Shown: positions 26,071-35,342, counted from the first letter of the stretch. The stretch: 64,000 bases of DNA from Iningainema tapete BLCC-T55 (GCF_014698965.1 NZ_JACXAE010000043.1:85362-149361); one strand, 5' to 3'. Notes: generated from the letters alone by a model not told the origin. Numbers and translations: made by a program.

Positions 26071-27038
26071 AGCAATTTACTCCTTTTATCTTCTATTACC
26101 ACATTGGGTAGTCTATTTAATTTTTCTACTGGTTCAACTTCTTCTGTGAGCGGCACAAAAATGTTCAAACCTCCGGGAATGCAGTGAATCTCCACAGGAG
26201 TTGCCCCCAAAATTTCCCCATCAACAACTATCTTTTGCGGCGGGTTAGTTGTAATTTTGAATTGTTTTGCACGCAGATAACCGATGTCATCTCGATCAGC
26301 TGCATTACCTGTAGAAGCAGTTTGAAACAGATGAAAAGTAGCGGCGATCGCCGCTGCTTTGTTAGCTGGTGCGACAATAGTTAAATCTAGTAGCCCATCA
26401 TCAACAATAATCCCTGCTGGTCCTTGAGCAAAGACAGAAGTAGCAGGTGCAGCATTTGCTACTGTTACTGCTGCAGCAGTTGACTTAATTGTTCTGTCTT
26501 CTGTTTCAATTTCCACCTCAAAAGTCTCAAAGGATCTCAATTGCTGGAGTCCTGCTAAAATATAAGCCAAGACACCAAGCCGATTCTTCGCCTCTCGATC
26601 TGCCCTTTCTACAGTTTCCGCTTCAAAACCAATGCCTGCTAGTAGTACCATTGGGTGTCCATTACAATTAGCCGCATCTACAACCCGAGTGTTTCCCTGC
26701 AAAATTACTTGACAAGCACCAGCAATTGTGTCAGGGATTCCTAACGCTGTGGCAAAAGCGTTTGCCGTTCCCCGTGAAATAATTCCAAAAGGAATATTAC
26801 TACCAACCACAGCCGCAGCTGCAGCCGAGAGAGTGCCATCTCCCCCTGAAGCGATAATAGCATCTACACCCCGCCCAACAGCTTCATGCGCCAGTTGATC
26901 GGCGTCAATTTCAGCAGTTGTAAAGTAAATATCCAAATCAATTTGTGGCTCTAGAATTGAGCAAATCTGTGCTAAATCTTGTTCTGGATCTCCATTACCT
27001 GCAACTGGGTTAAAGATAAGGCATGCGGAGCGATTCAT
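26067..27038 (-). CDS. Diacylglycerol/sphingosine-kinase family lipid kinase (YegS-like)
   Basis: The 323-residue protein has FNPVAGNG at residues 9-16 and the nucleotide-binding GGDGTLS near 66. SRGTANAFA near 88 and a later DGE motif (VVDGEILGA) complete the family signature. These kinases phosphorylate lipid diols such as diacylglycerol, or sometimes NAD-like substrates. Its gene leads a two-gene operon with the metallophosphoesterase, so kinase and phosphatase may act on opposite sides of one reaction. That pairing is an inference. Confidence 0.85.
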   Translation of the reverse strand: MNRSACLIFNPVAGNGDPEQDLAQICSILEPQIDLDIYFTTAEIDADQLAHEAVGRGVDAIIASGGDGTLSAAAAAVVGSNIPFGIISRGTANAFATALGIPDTIAGACQVILQGNTRVVDAANCNGHPMVLLAGIGFEAETVERADREAKNRLGVLAYILAGLQQLRSFETFEVEIETEDRTIKSTAAAVTVANAAPATSVFAQGPAGIIVDDGLLDLTIVAPANKAAAIAATFHLFQTASTGNAADRDDIGYLRAKQFKITTNPPQKIVVDGEILGATPVEIHCIPGGLNIFVPLTEEVEPVEKLNRLPNVVIEDKRSKLL

Positions 27039-27128
27039 AGATGGTACGTAACAGATTTTAAAGAAGTGAGTTCCCTTAATTATTACTTAACGTGATTAGG
27101 AACTCCAAACTTCCCTCCTGCGGCAGGT

Positions 27129-29117
27129 TTACCCCCCTCGCCCAACTAAGCTTTTGATCGCACTCACTAATTCAGTAGGAACCACAGGCTTAGGCAGGTG
27201 CATTTGAAAACCTGCACTCTCGCATCGCAGACGATCTTCATTGCTAGCATAAGCTGTGAGTGCTAGCGCCGGAATATTCCCACCTTGCTCTGGTGGAAGC
27301 TTACGCAACTGACGAATTAAATCGTAGCCGTCTTCATCTGGCATCCCAATATCACTTACCAAAACATGTGGTTGCTGTAGTGAGATCACTTGAATCGCCT
27401 CAACTACCGACGAAACAGCAGTAACTTTAGCGTCACACATCTCTAAAGCTGTGACTAAAAAATCTCGCGCATCTGCGTGATCATCTACTACTAGCACACG
27501 CACCCCACTCAGAGAAAATAGAGCTACAGCATCATTCTCTCCCCTCTCCCCCTGCTCCCCCACTCCCCTACTCCCCTCCTCAATAACTCCCCTACCTTTT
27601 TGTATCAACGGTAACTTCACTGTAAATGTCGCACCCTGTCCCACACCTGGTGAGTATGCATGAACAGTTCCACCGTGCAACTCTACTAAATGACGTACAA
27701 TTGCCAAACCTATTCCCAATCCGGTGTAGGTACGCTTCGTTGAACTATCAGCCTGACTAAAGCGATCGAACACGTAAGGTAGAAACTCTGGGTGAATGCC
27801 CTGCCCTGTATCTGTAACGATAATTTCTACTTGAGAATCAATATGTTCTAATTTAACTTTAACGCATCCACCTTGAGGTGTAAATTTAATGGCATTAGAT
27901 AATAAATTCCAAATAACTTGCTGTAAGCGATCGGAATCGCCAGCCACTTTATGAGCTACCCCATCAAGCACCAATTGGAGTATAATCTCTTTGGCATTAG
28001 CTGATGGACGCAAAGTCTCCAACGCAGCCTCAATCACTGTTACCAAATCCAGAGGACGGATATTCAAGCGCAGCTTACCCCGAATAATCCGGGAGACATC
28101 AAGTATATCCTCAACCAGTTGCGCTTGAGATTTGGCATTGCGCTCAATCGTCTCCATTGCCCGCACCGTTGTAGCTTCGTCAAACTTGCGCGTATTCAGT
28201 AACCGAATCCAGCCTAGCATGGCATTGAGGGGAGAACGAAGTTCGTGGGAAAGAGTCGCCAAGAATTCATCTTTCATGCGATTGGCTGCTTCGGCTGCAC
28301 TTCTTGCCTCCTGCTCACTTGCAAGTAACTGGGCGCGTTCGTCTTCTATCCGCTTTCGTTCAGTGTAATCACGTAATATTTTACAGAAACCGCGTAGCTT
28401 TCCAGTATCATCTAGTAAGGGTGTAACAATGCCACTTCCCCAGAAAAGGCTGCCGTCTTTGCGCACATGCCAGCGTTCGTCCTCAGTCCGCCCTTCTCTC
28501 ACAGCTGTTTCTATTTCTTGCTTGTCTGCAGCTTTTTGCAAGTCTTCTGGTGTAAAAATACACGAGGCAGGTTGTCCGAGAATTTCTGCCTCTTGATAGC
28601 CCAAAATATACTCTGCTCCCTGGCTCCATCCCGTAATCAGCCCTTGTGGATCAAAGAAGAAAATTGCGTAGTCTTTCACATTGTCCAACAGTAGGCGAAA
28701 TCGCTCTTCGCTTGAGCTTGCAGAATTTTCAGCTCGCCGAATCCGCAGTAGTGCTTTGACTGTGGCAATTAATTCAATCGGCTCTACTGGTTGCGCTAGG
28801 TAGCCATCTGCGCCGCTGTCTAACCCTTGAGCTTTATCACGACTTTCCACAAAATGGGCAGACAGATGAAGCACGGGAAGGTTCGCAGTTGCTGGGTTGG
28901 ATTTAATTTGATGGCAAACTTCAAAACCGCTCATATCGGGAAGCTTGATATCTAAGATTACCAAATCTGGTTTAGTAATGGCGATCGCACTTAATCCCTG
29001 TGTACCTGTTACCGCCTCCGTCACCGCAAACCCTGCATTACGCAATACCCTAGCGACAACATAACGATTGACTTCGTTGTCATCTATATGCAATATACTA
29101 CCTAACAGTTCTGACAT
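27129..29117 (-). CDS. Hybrid histidine kinase REC-PAS-HisKA-HATPase-REC
   Basis: The 662-residue protein has a receiver with D56, a PAS domain at about 138-255, and a HisKA domain with phospho-acceptor H291 (ATLSHELRSPLN). HATPase_c spans about 395-505 and the second receiver has D589. Between ATPase and second receiver is a Gly/Glu/Arg linker (about 508-530) encoded by a purine-rich repeat-like tract (27535-27593). It is the last gene of the minus-strand stressosome operon, 10 bp after the preceding hybrid kinase. It is a plausible output of the RsbRST module. Confidence 0.88.
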   Translation of the reverse strand: MSELLGSILHIDDNEVNRYVVARVLRNAGFAVTEAVTGTQGLSAIAITKPDLVILDIKLPDMSGFEVCHQIKSNPATANLPVLHLSAHFVESRDKAQGLDSGADGYLAQPVEPIELIATVKALLRIRRAENSASSSEERFRLLLDNVKDYAIFFFDPQGLITGWSQGAEYILGYQEAEILGQPASCIFTPEDLQKAADKQEIETAVREGRTEDERWHVRKDGSLFWGSGIVTPLLDDTGKLRGFCKILRDYTERKRIEDERAQLLASEQEARSAAEAANRMKDEFLATLSHELRSPLNAMLGWIRLLNTRKFDEATTVRAMETIERNAKSQAQLVEDILDVSRIIRGKLRLNIRPLDLVTVIEAALETLRPSANAKEIILQLVLDGVAHKVAGDSDRLQQVIWNLLSNAIKFTPQGGCVKVKLEHIDSQVEIIVTDTGQGIHPEFLPYVFDRFSQADSSTKRTYTGLGIGLAIVRHLVELHGGTVHAYSPGVGQGATFTVKLPLIQKGRGVIEEGSRGVGEQGERGENDAVALFSLSGVRVLVVDDHADARDFLVTALEMCDAKVTAVSSVVEAIQVISLQQPHVLVSDIGMPDEDGYDLIRQLRKLPPEQGGNIPALALTAYASNEDRLRCESAGFQMHLPKPVVPTELVSAIKSLVGRGG
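27535..27593. repeat. Polypyrimidine/polypurine low-complexity tract inside a kinase gene
   Basis: CCCCT/CTCCC-rich sequence (GGGGAG-type on the coding strand) encodes the linker between the HATPase and C-terminal receiver of the 662-residue kinase. It looks like the GGGGAG-type dispersed repeats of Nostocales captured in frame. Confidence 0.55.
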
Positions 29118-29127
29118 AATTTTTCCC

Positions 29128-31266
29128 TCACTTATCTAGGACTAGCCCAGCTTTGATGAGGGCTGACCATAATGGATTGAAGGCTCCTTGCTGAGAATTA
29201 CTTTCTTTAGATATAATTGCCACAGTGCGTTCAGCCAGATACTTTTGCTCTTGTTCCTCAAGTTGTTCTGAAGTATTGATAACTACGGGAATAGCAATTG
29301 TTGCGGGATTGCTTTTGAGTTGGTTTAAAACTTCAATGCCACTCATTTCGGGCATAGTCAAATCCAGCACAATGCAATCAGGTTTTTCAACTAGAGCTAA
29401 ACGAATCCCCTCGCGCCCATCCTCCGCTTCTACTATATAGATAGGACTATGGACTAAAAGTTGCTTTAACAAGTATCGGGATACCTGATCGTCATCAATT
29501 AGTAAAACTTTTTGTTGCCTATTATGCTTGACGAGCTTACTAAGTTTGTCCAACAATAACAATCTATCTACAGGTTTAACTAAGAAACCATCTGCTCCTT
29601 GAGCCAAAGCTTGCTTTTCGTTATCTATCACAGTGATGACAATAATGGGAATATTGCGGGTTACTTCATCCCTATGAGTATCAGCCAGAAACGCCCAAGT
29701 ATTTTCCTGAGCCAGCAGAATGTCCAAGATAATCGCAACGGGCTTAAACGCCATAAGCGCCTGCTTCGCCTCATTGAGCGTTTTGACGCAAATCAGTTGA
29801 TAATTCGACTCTTGCAAATACTTCTGGTAAGTCAAAATAGTTTCGGCATTGTCTTCTACTACCAAGATAGGGTAGCGAGTCGGATCAAGCAGCCAGGTAG
29901 GTTGGGGCGATGCTTCTACTTGAGCAGCATCGGGGTAGACAACTGGGATAGACACAAAAAACATAGATCCCATACCCAAGGTACTAGAAACCCAAACTTT
30001 TCCTCCTAACAATTCTGCCAACTTACGTGAAAGCGGTAGTCCCAAACCTGTTCCTTTCACTCGTTTTTGTAGATGAGACTCGATCTGAACAAAATCCTCA
30101 AAAATCCGTTCAAGATTTTCTGGTGCAATTCCAATACCTGTATCTGCAACTGAAAAAGTGACAGTGTTTTCTGTCATAACTGCTGCCACTCTAACCTCAC
30201 CCCGATCTGTATATTTTATAGCATTAGAAATGAAGTTGCGCAAAATTTGTGCCACCTTGCCTTCATCAGTGTACAGGGTTGGGATAGCAACAGGTTCCGC
30301 AAAGACCAGCGCAATTGAGGAGTTATGAGCAAGCAGGGGACGCAACATCCCTCTCAAAGTTCCAAATAACTCGATAACTTCAAACTCATTGGGATGAACG
30401 ACAATTTTTCCGGCTTCTACCTTCGCTAAATCTAACAGGTCGTTGACTAACTCCAAAAGAGTTTCTGCACCTTTTTGAATAAACCTGACCTGCTTTTCCT
30501 GCTCAAATGTTAACGGGCCATCCATTAAGTCTAACAAGATCCGCGACAAAGACACAATCGAGTTCAGGGGTGTGCGAAACTCATGACTCATATTCGAGAG
30601 GAATCGAGTTTTCAGTTCATTCGCTCGTTGTAAAGAATCGGCTTTTTCGTCGAGTTCGGCATACAAAGCAACTACGCCGCGATTAGTATCTTCTAGTTCG
30701 CGGTTAATTTGACTTAACTGCTCATCGCGCTTGCGTAACTCGGACATAGCGCGGAGTAATTCCTGGTTTTGTTGTTGAATTTCCTCAAACGGATTTTGCG
30801 GCTTAAGGGAAGCCAACTCCTCTCTCACTAGCTGCAAGCGCTGGTGAGTTAGTTTTGGCACGCGCTTGGGCAAAGACTTCCCCATCAACACAGTAGTGCC
30901 TTGATTGGGCATCGACTCAATCTCAAACTTATCCATCAGCCTTCGAGTGCCAACAATTCCCAAACCCATTCCTGTAGTGGATGTATATTGACCATTAAGA
31001 ATAGCACTCAAATTGAGAATACCCGCACCCTGATCCCGAACGCTAATCAAAAAATTCTGGGGGGATTCATCATCTACCCCAAATTCAACAGTTCCGCCCC
31101 CAGCATACATAAAAGCATTCCGCGCAATTTCTGAGACAGATGTGGCAAGGCGTGCTTGATCTTGGTTATCAAATCCCAAAGCTTGGGCAATTTGGCGTGC
31201 GCGTTGACGAGTTAGCACCACATCTTGCTCGTAGCGAAGTTGTAAAGTGAGGATGATTGTCATCAT
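29128..31266 (-). CDS. Hybrid kinase with N-terminal RsbT/RsbW-like ATPase: HATPase-HisKA-HATPase-REC-REC
   Basis: The 712-residue protein starts with a serine-kinase/anti-sigma-type HATPase (about 1-135: SEIARNAFMYAGGG, DQGAGI, TGMGLGIVGTRRL). A coiled coil spans about 150-220, then HisKA with H228 (SNMSHEFRTPLN), a standard HATPase_c with TGLGLPLS near 410, and two receivers. The N-terminal module resembles RsbT, encoded three genes upstream. It is separated from the phosphatase gene by 2 bp. I infer that the stressosome signals through this protein into phosphorelay, not through a sigma factor. Confidence 0.85.
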   Translation of the reverse strand: MMTIILTLQLRYEQDVVLTRQRARQIAQALGFDNQDQARLATSVSEIARNAFMYAGGGTVEFGVDDESPQNFLISVRDQGAGILNLSAILNGQYTSTTGMGLGIVGTRRLMDKFEIESMPNQGTTVLMGKSLPKRVPKLTHQRLQLVREELASLKPQNPFEEIQQQNQELLRAMSELRKRDEQLSQINRELEDTNRGVVALYAELDEKADSLQRANELKTRFLSNMSHEFRTPLNSIVSLSRILLDLMDGPLTFEQEKQVRFIQKGAETLLELVNDLLDLAKVEAGKIVVHPNEFEVIELFGTLRGMLRPLLAHNSSIALVFAEPVAIPTLYTDEGKVAQILRNFISNAIKYTDRGEVRVAAVMTENTVTFSVADTGIGIAPENLERIFEDFVQIESHLQKRVKGTGLGLPLSRKLAELLGGKVWVSSTLGMGSMFFVSIPVVYPDAAQVEASPQPTWLLDPTRYPILVVEDNAETILTYQKYLQESNYQLICVKTLNEAKQALMAFKPVAIILDILLAQENTWAFLADTHRDEVTRNIPIIVITVIDNEKQALAQGADGFLVKPVDRLLLLDKLSKLVKHNRQQKVLLIDDDQVSRYLLKQLLVHSPIYIVEAEDGREGIRLALVEKPDCIVLDLTMPEMSGIEVLNQLKSNPATIAIPVVINTSEQLEEQEQKYLAERTVAIISKESNSQQGAFNPLWSALIKAGLVLDK

Positions 31267-31268
31267 TT

Positions 31269-32273
31269 TTACGTAACCTCACGAGCAACCAGGATGGTGA
31301 TATCATCGCGGACTCGGTTAAAGTCTCGGTATAAAACGCCAGCAATCAAGCTGGGATGTCTATAAATTATACCAGGATAACGCTCTAATCGCCATTGGCT
31401 TCCCAAGCCATCGGAATGCATGATTAAGAGTCCACCAATCAGCCATTGGTAAGTGAACTCCTGAATTTTGCGAACTTCATGCCCGACTGTCCCGTTGTAA
31501 GAAACCAAGTTGTGGCGTTTGGCATCACAGATAACTGTGCCAGCAATGTTACCTACTCCTGCATAACGAACAGACTGGAGGGCAAAGTTTACTTCTGCGA
31601 TCGCCACAGCTGCTCCCCGCGTACTGCGCAACGCCCCATGAGCGGCGGCGATAATATCTTTCGGACTGCGGTGGACATTTTCCGTAAAGACTCTGACAGC
31701 TTCACCAGAAGCTTCAGCGGCTAGCAGTCCGTGACCTAATCCATCGGCAACTAGCAGCAGTGTGCGCTCTTGATGTATAATACTAGCCCAGGCATCACCT
31801 GAAACCTCTTCACCAGCCTTGGGCAAACAAACCACTCCCAGTTCAAAATTTTCTTTGTTAGTTGCGCTAATTGGGCTAGCCCAGAGATGGCAGAGGATAG
31901 CAGTCCCCACATCTGGGATGGAATGAATATCAAAAAAACCAGAAAGACGGCTAATCGCTCCTAACCCATTTCCCGGACCAGAGGCTGTAGAAAATCCATC
32001 GCCCATACACTCACTAATATTGCTCATTCCCGGTCCTTTGTCTAAAGCCAGGATTTCTACACCCATAATATTGTCTTTTTCCATCGCCTGTAGCAGCAGT
32101 ACCCCGTCCCTAGCGTGCCGCACCAAGTTGTTAGCAACTTCTGTTACTACAAGGCCGACTTTTCCGCGCTCGGTTTCGTTGAAGCCGAGACGAGTAGCCA
32201 GGGCTAAAGCAGTTCTACGTGCTTCACCTGCCTGAGAAGATTCTACAATTGGTAGGGCGAGGGATTCTTTCAT
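31269..32273 (-). CDS. RsbX-like PP2C phosphatase fused to RsbT-like ATPase
   Basis: The 334-residue protein has an N-terminal HATPase domain (about 10-130: TEVANNLVRHA, DKGPGM, GNGLGAISRL). A SpoIIE/PP2C domain follows with the metal motifs ADGLGHG, SDGLGSQW and RDDITILV. In Bacillus, RsbX removes phosphates from RsbR and RsbS; the fused ATPase is the family variant often seen next to RsbT in Gram-negative operons. It lies 7 bp after rsbT. It would reset the stressosome. Confidence 0.85.
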   Translation of the reverse strand: MKESLALPIVESSQAGEARRTALALATRLGFNETERGKVGLVVTEVANNLVRHARDGVLLLQAMEKDNIMGVEILALDKGPGMSNISECMGDGFSTASGPGNGLGAISRLSGFFDIHSIPDVGTAILCHLWASPISATNKENFELGVVCLPKAGEEVSGDAWASIIHQERTLLLVADGLGHGLLAAEASGEAVRVFTENVHRSPKDIIAAAHGALRSTRGAAVAIAEVNFALQSVRYAGVGNIAGTVICDAKRHNLVSYNGTVGHEVRKIQEFTYQWLIGGLLIMHSDGLGSQWRLERYPGIIYRHPSLIAGVLYRDFNRVRDDITILVAREVT

Positions 32274-32280
32274 AATTTAA

Positions 32281-32661
32281 TTATTTCCACTTTATAATTG
32301 TGACGCATGTACCCTCACCTACACGAGAAATGATATTGAATTCGTTCACCAGTCGCTTTGCCCCACCTAGTCCCATGCCCAACCCACTACCTGTGGTATA
32401 ACCGTCTTTGAGTGCCAACTCAATATCGGGAATTCCCGGGCCTGAGTCTTCAAAAATGAGTTGTATACCTCGACGCATTCCATTTTGGAGTGCTTGCAGT
32501 TTGACACTACCACCGCCACCATACTCCAGAGTATTACGGGCTAGTTCGCTGGCTGCAGTGACAATTTTAGTTTGCTCTACCAAACTAAAACCCAGTTCTA
32601 CGGCAAACTTACGCACCTCCTGCCGTACCAAAACTATGTCTTGTGAGGACTGGATACTCAT
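32281..32661 (-). CDS. rsbT: Stressosome serine/threonine kinase RsbT
   Basis: I place the start at the ATG ending at 32661, one base after the rsbS stop (TGACATG). Longer starts would overlap rsbS by up to 68 bp and add an unusual N-terminus. The resulting 126 residues match RsbT size. HATPase motifs are ASELARNTLEYGGGG, EDSGPGIPD and GSGLGMGLGGAKRL. RsbT phosphorylates RsbS and RsbR and then leaves the stressosome to activate a downstream partner. That partner in this organism is probably the adjacent phosphatase or hybrid kinases. Confidence 0.85.
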   Translation of the reverse strand: MSIQSSQDIVLVRQEVRKFAVELGFSLVEQTKIVTAASELARNTLEYGGGGSVKLQALQNGMRRGIQLIFEDSGPGIPDIELALKDGYTTGSGLGMGLGGAKRLVNEFNIISRVGEGTCVTIIKWK

Positions 32662-32662
32662 G

Positions 32663-33046
32663 TCACGGCTGGGTATATCCATTTGTGCTTCCTCCAGCGG
32701 TTGCCCGCAGAAGTGCCATCCCCTTCTCAACGTTCAAAGCGGTGCGTATGCCTGTTAAGGAAAGTCCTAGCTCTACTAAGGTGATAGCGACTGCGGGCTG
32801 CATTCCCACTACAATTGTCTGCGCATCAAGTATCCGTGACATCTTAGCAATGTTGGCGAGAATTCTGCCAATGAACGAATCGACAATTTCTAAAGACGAA
32901 ATATCAATTAGCACTCCATGAGCTTGAGTATCGGTAATCCGACTTGTTAAGTCCTCTTGCAAAGTCATCGCTAGGCGATCGTGCATATCGACTTGAATTG
33001 TCACTAGAAGGAATTCGCCCATTTGCAGGATGGGAATGCGTTCCAT
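32663..33046 (-). CDS. rsbS: Stressosome scaffold RsbS (STAS domain)
   Basis: The 127-residue single STAS protein carries the conserved DSFIGR at 56-61, where S57 corresponds to the phosphorylated serine of RsbS. The segment ITLVELGLSLTGIRTALNVEKG is also typical. RsbS and RsbR build the stressosome core, and RsbT binds RsbS in the resting state. The gene lies 19 bp downstream of rsbR and abuts rsbT. Confidence 0.88.
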   Translation of the reverse strand: MERIPILQMGEFLLVTIQVDMHDRLAMTLQEDLTSRITDTQAHGVLIDISSLEIVDSFIGRILANIAKMSRILDAQTIVVGMQPAVAITLVELGLSLTGIRTALNVEKGMALLRATAGGSTNGYTQP

Positions 33047-33065
33047 AATTAATTCTTGCTCCTGA

Positions 33066-33926
33066 CTAATTGCTGCGATCGCTAATTTTCAGCCCAAGAC
33101 GTTTGAGCGCCATCACAAAAGCGTCTGCTAAAGATGCTTTTGTCACCACATCCGCCAAATCCACACCCAAATAAACAATCGTTTGCGCAATCTGGGGGCG
33201 AATTCCACTGATAATGCAATCTGCTCCCATTAACCGCGCTGCCGTTACCGTTTTTAATAGATGTTGAGCTGTGAGCGTGTCCACTGTTGGCACTCCCGTA
33301 ATGTCGATGATAGCGACTTCTGAACCTGTTTCCACAATCTTTTGTAACAGCGACTCCATCATTACCTGAGTGCGGGTGCTATCTAAAGTGCCAATAATCG
33401 GCAAAGCTAAGATCCCATTCCAGAGCTTCACCACCGGTGTGGAAAGTTCCATCAACTCTTCTTGCTGGCGAAGGATTACTTCTTCCCGCGACTTTTGATA
33501 AGCTTCGATTGTCAACAGTCCTAGTTGGTCAATTAGAGTGGTAGCTAGCCAGGTATCTTCAACCAAAGCATTTGGAGCATCAGCATGTTCTAGGCGCAAA
33601 CGCGCAAATAAGGGTTGCTTAAACGAAAAGATAAACTTAGCCGTATCCGATGGTGTAAATCCTTTTTGCGATCGCGTGCGAGAAATACTGTTAAGCATTT
33701 CTCGTACATAGCGCCACTCAGAAGATTGCGCACTTGTCAAGTTGCCGTGATGTACAGCCGTTCTGAGTAAACTAAGAAATTCTCTACACTCCTCGCGCAA
33801 ATCTGCCTCTTTGAGCAAACCTTTGCTGGCATTATCAGCCATAAGCGCTTGAGTCCAGTCTGCCAACAGTTCCGCTTCATATTTCTCAACAACCGAGGGA
33901 ATTTTACTCCCATCACTCAAGCCCAT
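33066..33926 (-). CDS. rsbR: Stressosome sensor RsbR (RsbRD_N-like sensor plus STAS)
   Basis: The 286-residue protein has an all-helical N-terminal sensor domain (about 10-145) resembling the RsbRD_N type. A linker helix leads to a C-terminal STAS domain (about 160-275). Candidate phospho-threonines are T217 (VPTVDT) and T249 (RPQIAQT), near the positions RsbT modifies in RsbR paralogues. It is the first gene of the minus-strand operon ending at 27129, so a promoter is expected between 33927 and 34087. The stimulus sensed is unknown. Confidence 0.86.
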   Translation of the reverse strand: MGLSDGSKIPSVVEKYEAELLADWTQALMADNASKGLLKEADLREECREFLSLLRTAVHHGNLTSAQSSEWRYVREMLNSISRTRSQKGFTPSDTAKFIFSFKQPLFARLRLEHADAPNALVEDTWLATTLIDQLGLLTIEAYQKSREEVILRQQEELMELSTPVVKLWNGILALPIIGTLDSTRTQVMMESLLQKIVETGSEVAIIDITGVPTVDTLTAQHLLKTVTAARLMGADCIISGIRPQIAQTIVYLGVDLADVVTKASLADAFVMALKRLGLKISDRSN

Positions 33927-34087
33927 ACTATTATTCCTGATCCCATCTCAAATTTATGCCGTGATTGTATTATTCAGTAAAAAATCTAGGCTTACAAGTC
34001 TACTAGCTCGGCGATCGCGCTTGCGTGATTACTGGCTGAGGTAGTTACCAAAGGCTAATTACTTCCACCCTATTATAAGAATAAACA

Positions 34088-34120
34088 AGATCCCCGACTT
34101 CTTTAAGAAGTCGGGGATCT
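34088..34120. repeat. Dispersed hairpin (CCCCGACTTCTT family), copy 2
   Basis: AGATCCCCGACTTCTT and its exact reverse complement flank a single T (16-bp arms). It lies between the divergent rsbR operon and hemC, so it is not at a gene end and is unlikely to serve as a terminator here. Confidence 0.7.
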
Positions 34121-34222
34121 TTAACAAATTGAAACAAAATCGAGCATTTGCAACGTTCATTAGTCTCCGCGTGCGGTAGTCTAGATCAAGTGAATTTATC
34201 TCCTGGCAAGACATATTTGTTT

Positions 34223-35191
34223 ATGACATCTGTTATTTCTCCCCCCCGCACTATTCGCATCGGTACTCGGAAAAGCCAACTCGCCCTTGTTCAGACTTAC
34301 TGGGTACAAGAACAACTCCAGAAAAACTTTCCCGGTATTAGTTTTGAAGTCCACACTATGTCTACCCAGGGCGATAAAATCTTAGATGTGGCGTTAGCCA
34401 AAATTGGCGACAAAGGACTTTTCACCAAAGAATTAGAACTGGGTATGATCAATCAGGAGATTGACTTTGCGGTTCATTCTCTGAAGGATTTGCCTACTCG
34501 TTTACCCGAAGGGTTAGTGTTAGCAGCAATCACAGAACGAGAAAATCCAGCTGATGCAATGGTTGTGCATGAAAAGCACAAAGATAAGCAAATTGATACT
34601 TTACCAGAAGGTGCGGTGATCGGTACATCTTCCTTGCGGAGACTGGCGCAGTTGCGTCACCACTTCCCCCACCTCCAGTTTAAAGATGTGCGGGGAAATT
34701 TGAACACGCGCATGGCAAAATTGGATGCTGGTGAGTACGATGCACTAATTTTGGCAGTAGCAGGGTTAGAGCGATTGGAGATGGGCTCGCGCATTCACCA
34801 AGTTCTCCCCAAGGAAATTTCCCTCCATGCTGTTGGACAAGGCGCTTTAGGAATTGAATGTCGTGCAGATGACACCGAAGTAATCTCAATACTTAAAGCA
34901 ATCGAACATCCACATACACGCGATCGTTGTCTGGCTGAACGATCTTTCTTACGTGAATTAGAAGGCGGTTGTCAAGTACCTATTGGTGTAAATACTGAAT
35001 TAAATGATAATAGTTTAACACTAACAGGTATAGTGATCAGTGTGGATGGTCAAAAGTTAGCAAAAGATACAGTCACAGGGGTTGCATCCTCCGCCGAACA
35101 ATTAGGTTCATATCTAGCACAGCGCTTGCGCCAACAAGGAGCACAGGAAATTTTGGATGAAATATTCACCCAAATTCAAAGAGGTTCTTGA
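34223..35191 (+). CDS. hemC: Hydroxymethylbilane synthase (porphobilinogen deaminase)
   Basis: The enzyme condenses four porphobilinogens to hydroxymethylbilane in haem and chlorophyll synthesis. I chose the ATG at 34223 because the protein then starts [20 protein letters not shown], the usual N-terminus; the ATG-less extension to 34148 is not conserved. The 322-residue product shows [30 protein letters not shown] and the cofactor-attachment cysteine in [11 protein letters not shown]. It is a stand-alone housekeeping gene, cytoplasmic, with glgA 151 bp downstream. Confidence 0.95.
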   Translation: MTSVISPPRTIRIGTRKSQLALVQTYWVQEQLQKNFPGISFEVHTMSTQGDKILDVALAKIGDKGLFTKELELGMINQEIDFAVHSLKDLPTRLPEGLVLAAITERENPADAMVVHEKHKDKQIDTLPEGAVIGTSSLRRLAQLRHHFPHLQFKDVRGNLNTRMAKLDAGEYDALILAVAGLERLEMGSRIHQVLPKEISLHAVGQGALGIECRADDTEVISILKAIEHPHTRDRCLAERSFLRELEGGCQVPIGVNTELNDNSLTLTGIVISVDGQKLAKDTVTGVASSAEQLGSYLAQRLRQQGAQEILDEIFTQIQRGS

Positions 35192-35229
35192 ACTGTTGTG
35201 CAGGCAGATGTGGTTAGATCAAGAAGTCA

Positions 35230-35300
35230 GGAGTCAGGAGAGACGCGATTAATCGCGTCTGTACAGTAGGGAAATCTCCTGTCTCCTGTCTCCTGACTCC
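35230..35300. repeat. Nested inverted repeats between hemC and glgA
   Basis: A perfect 20-bp palindrome AGACGCGATTAATCGCGTCT (35241-35260) is flanked by an outer 12-bp inverted repeat, GGAGTCAGGAGA at 35230-35241 and TCTCCTGACTCC at 35289-35300. The inner part belongs to the GTAGAGACG palindrome family. The outer part is made of GGAGTCA/TGTCTCC-type short repeats. Confidence 0.7.
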
Positions 35301-35342
35301 CGATCAACAAACAAACGCCAGATCGGGGGAACAGAAATTACC

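Noticed and set aside
32662-32730. Longer rsbT reading frame
   Set aside because: It would overlap rsbS by 68 bp and add an atypical N-terminus. The ATG at 32661 directly follows the rsbS stop and gives the normal RsbT length.
34148-34222. Longer hemC frame
   Set aside because: The extra 25 residues do not resemble hydroxymethylbilane synthase; the ATG at 34223 gives the usual N-terminus.
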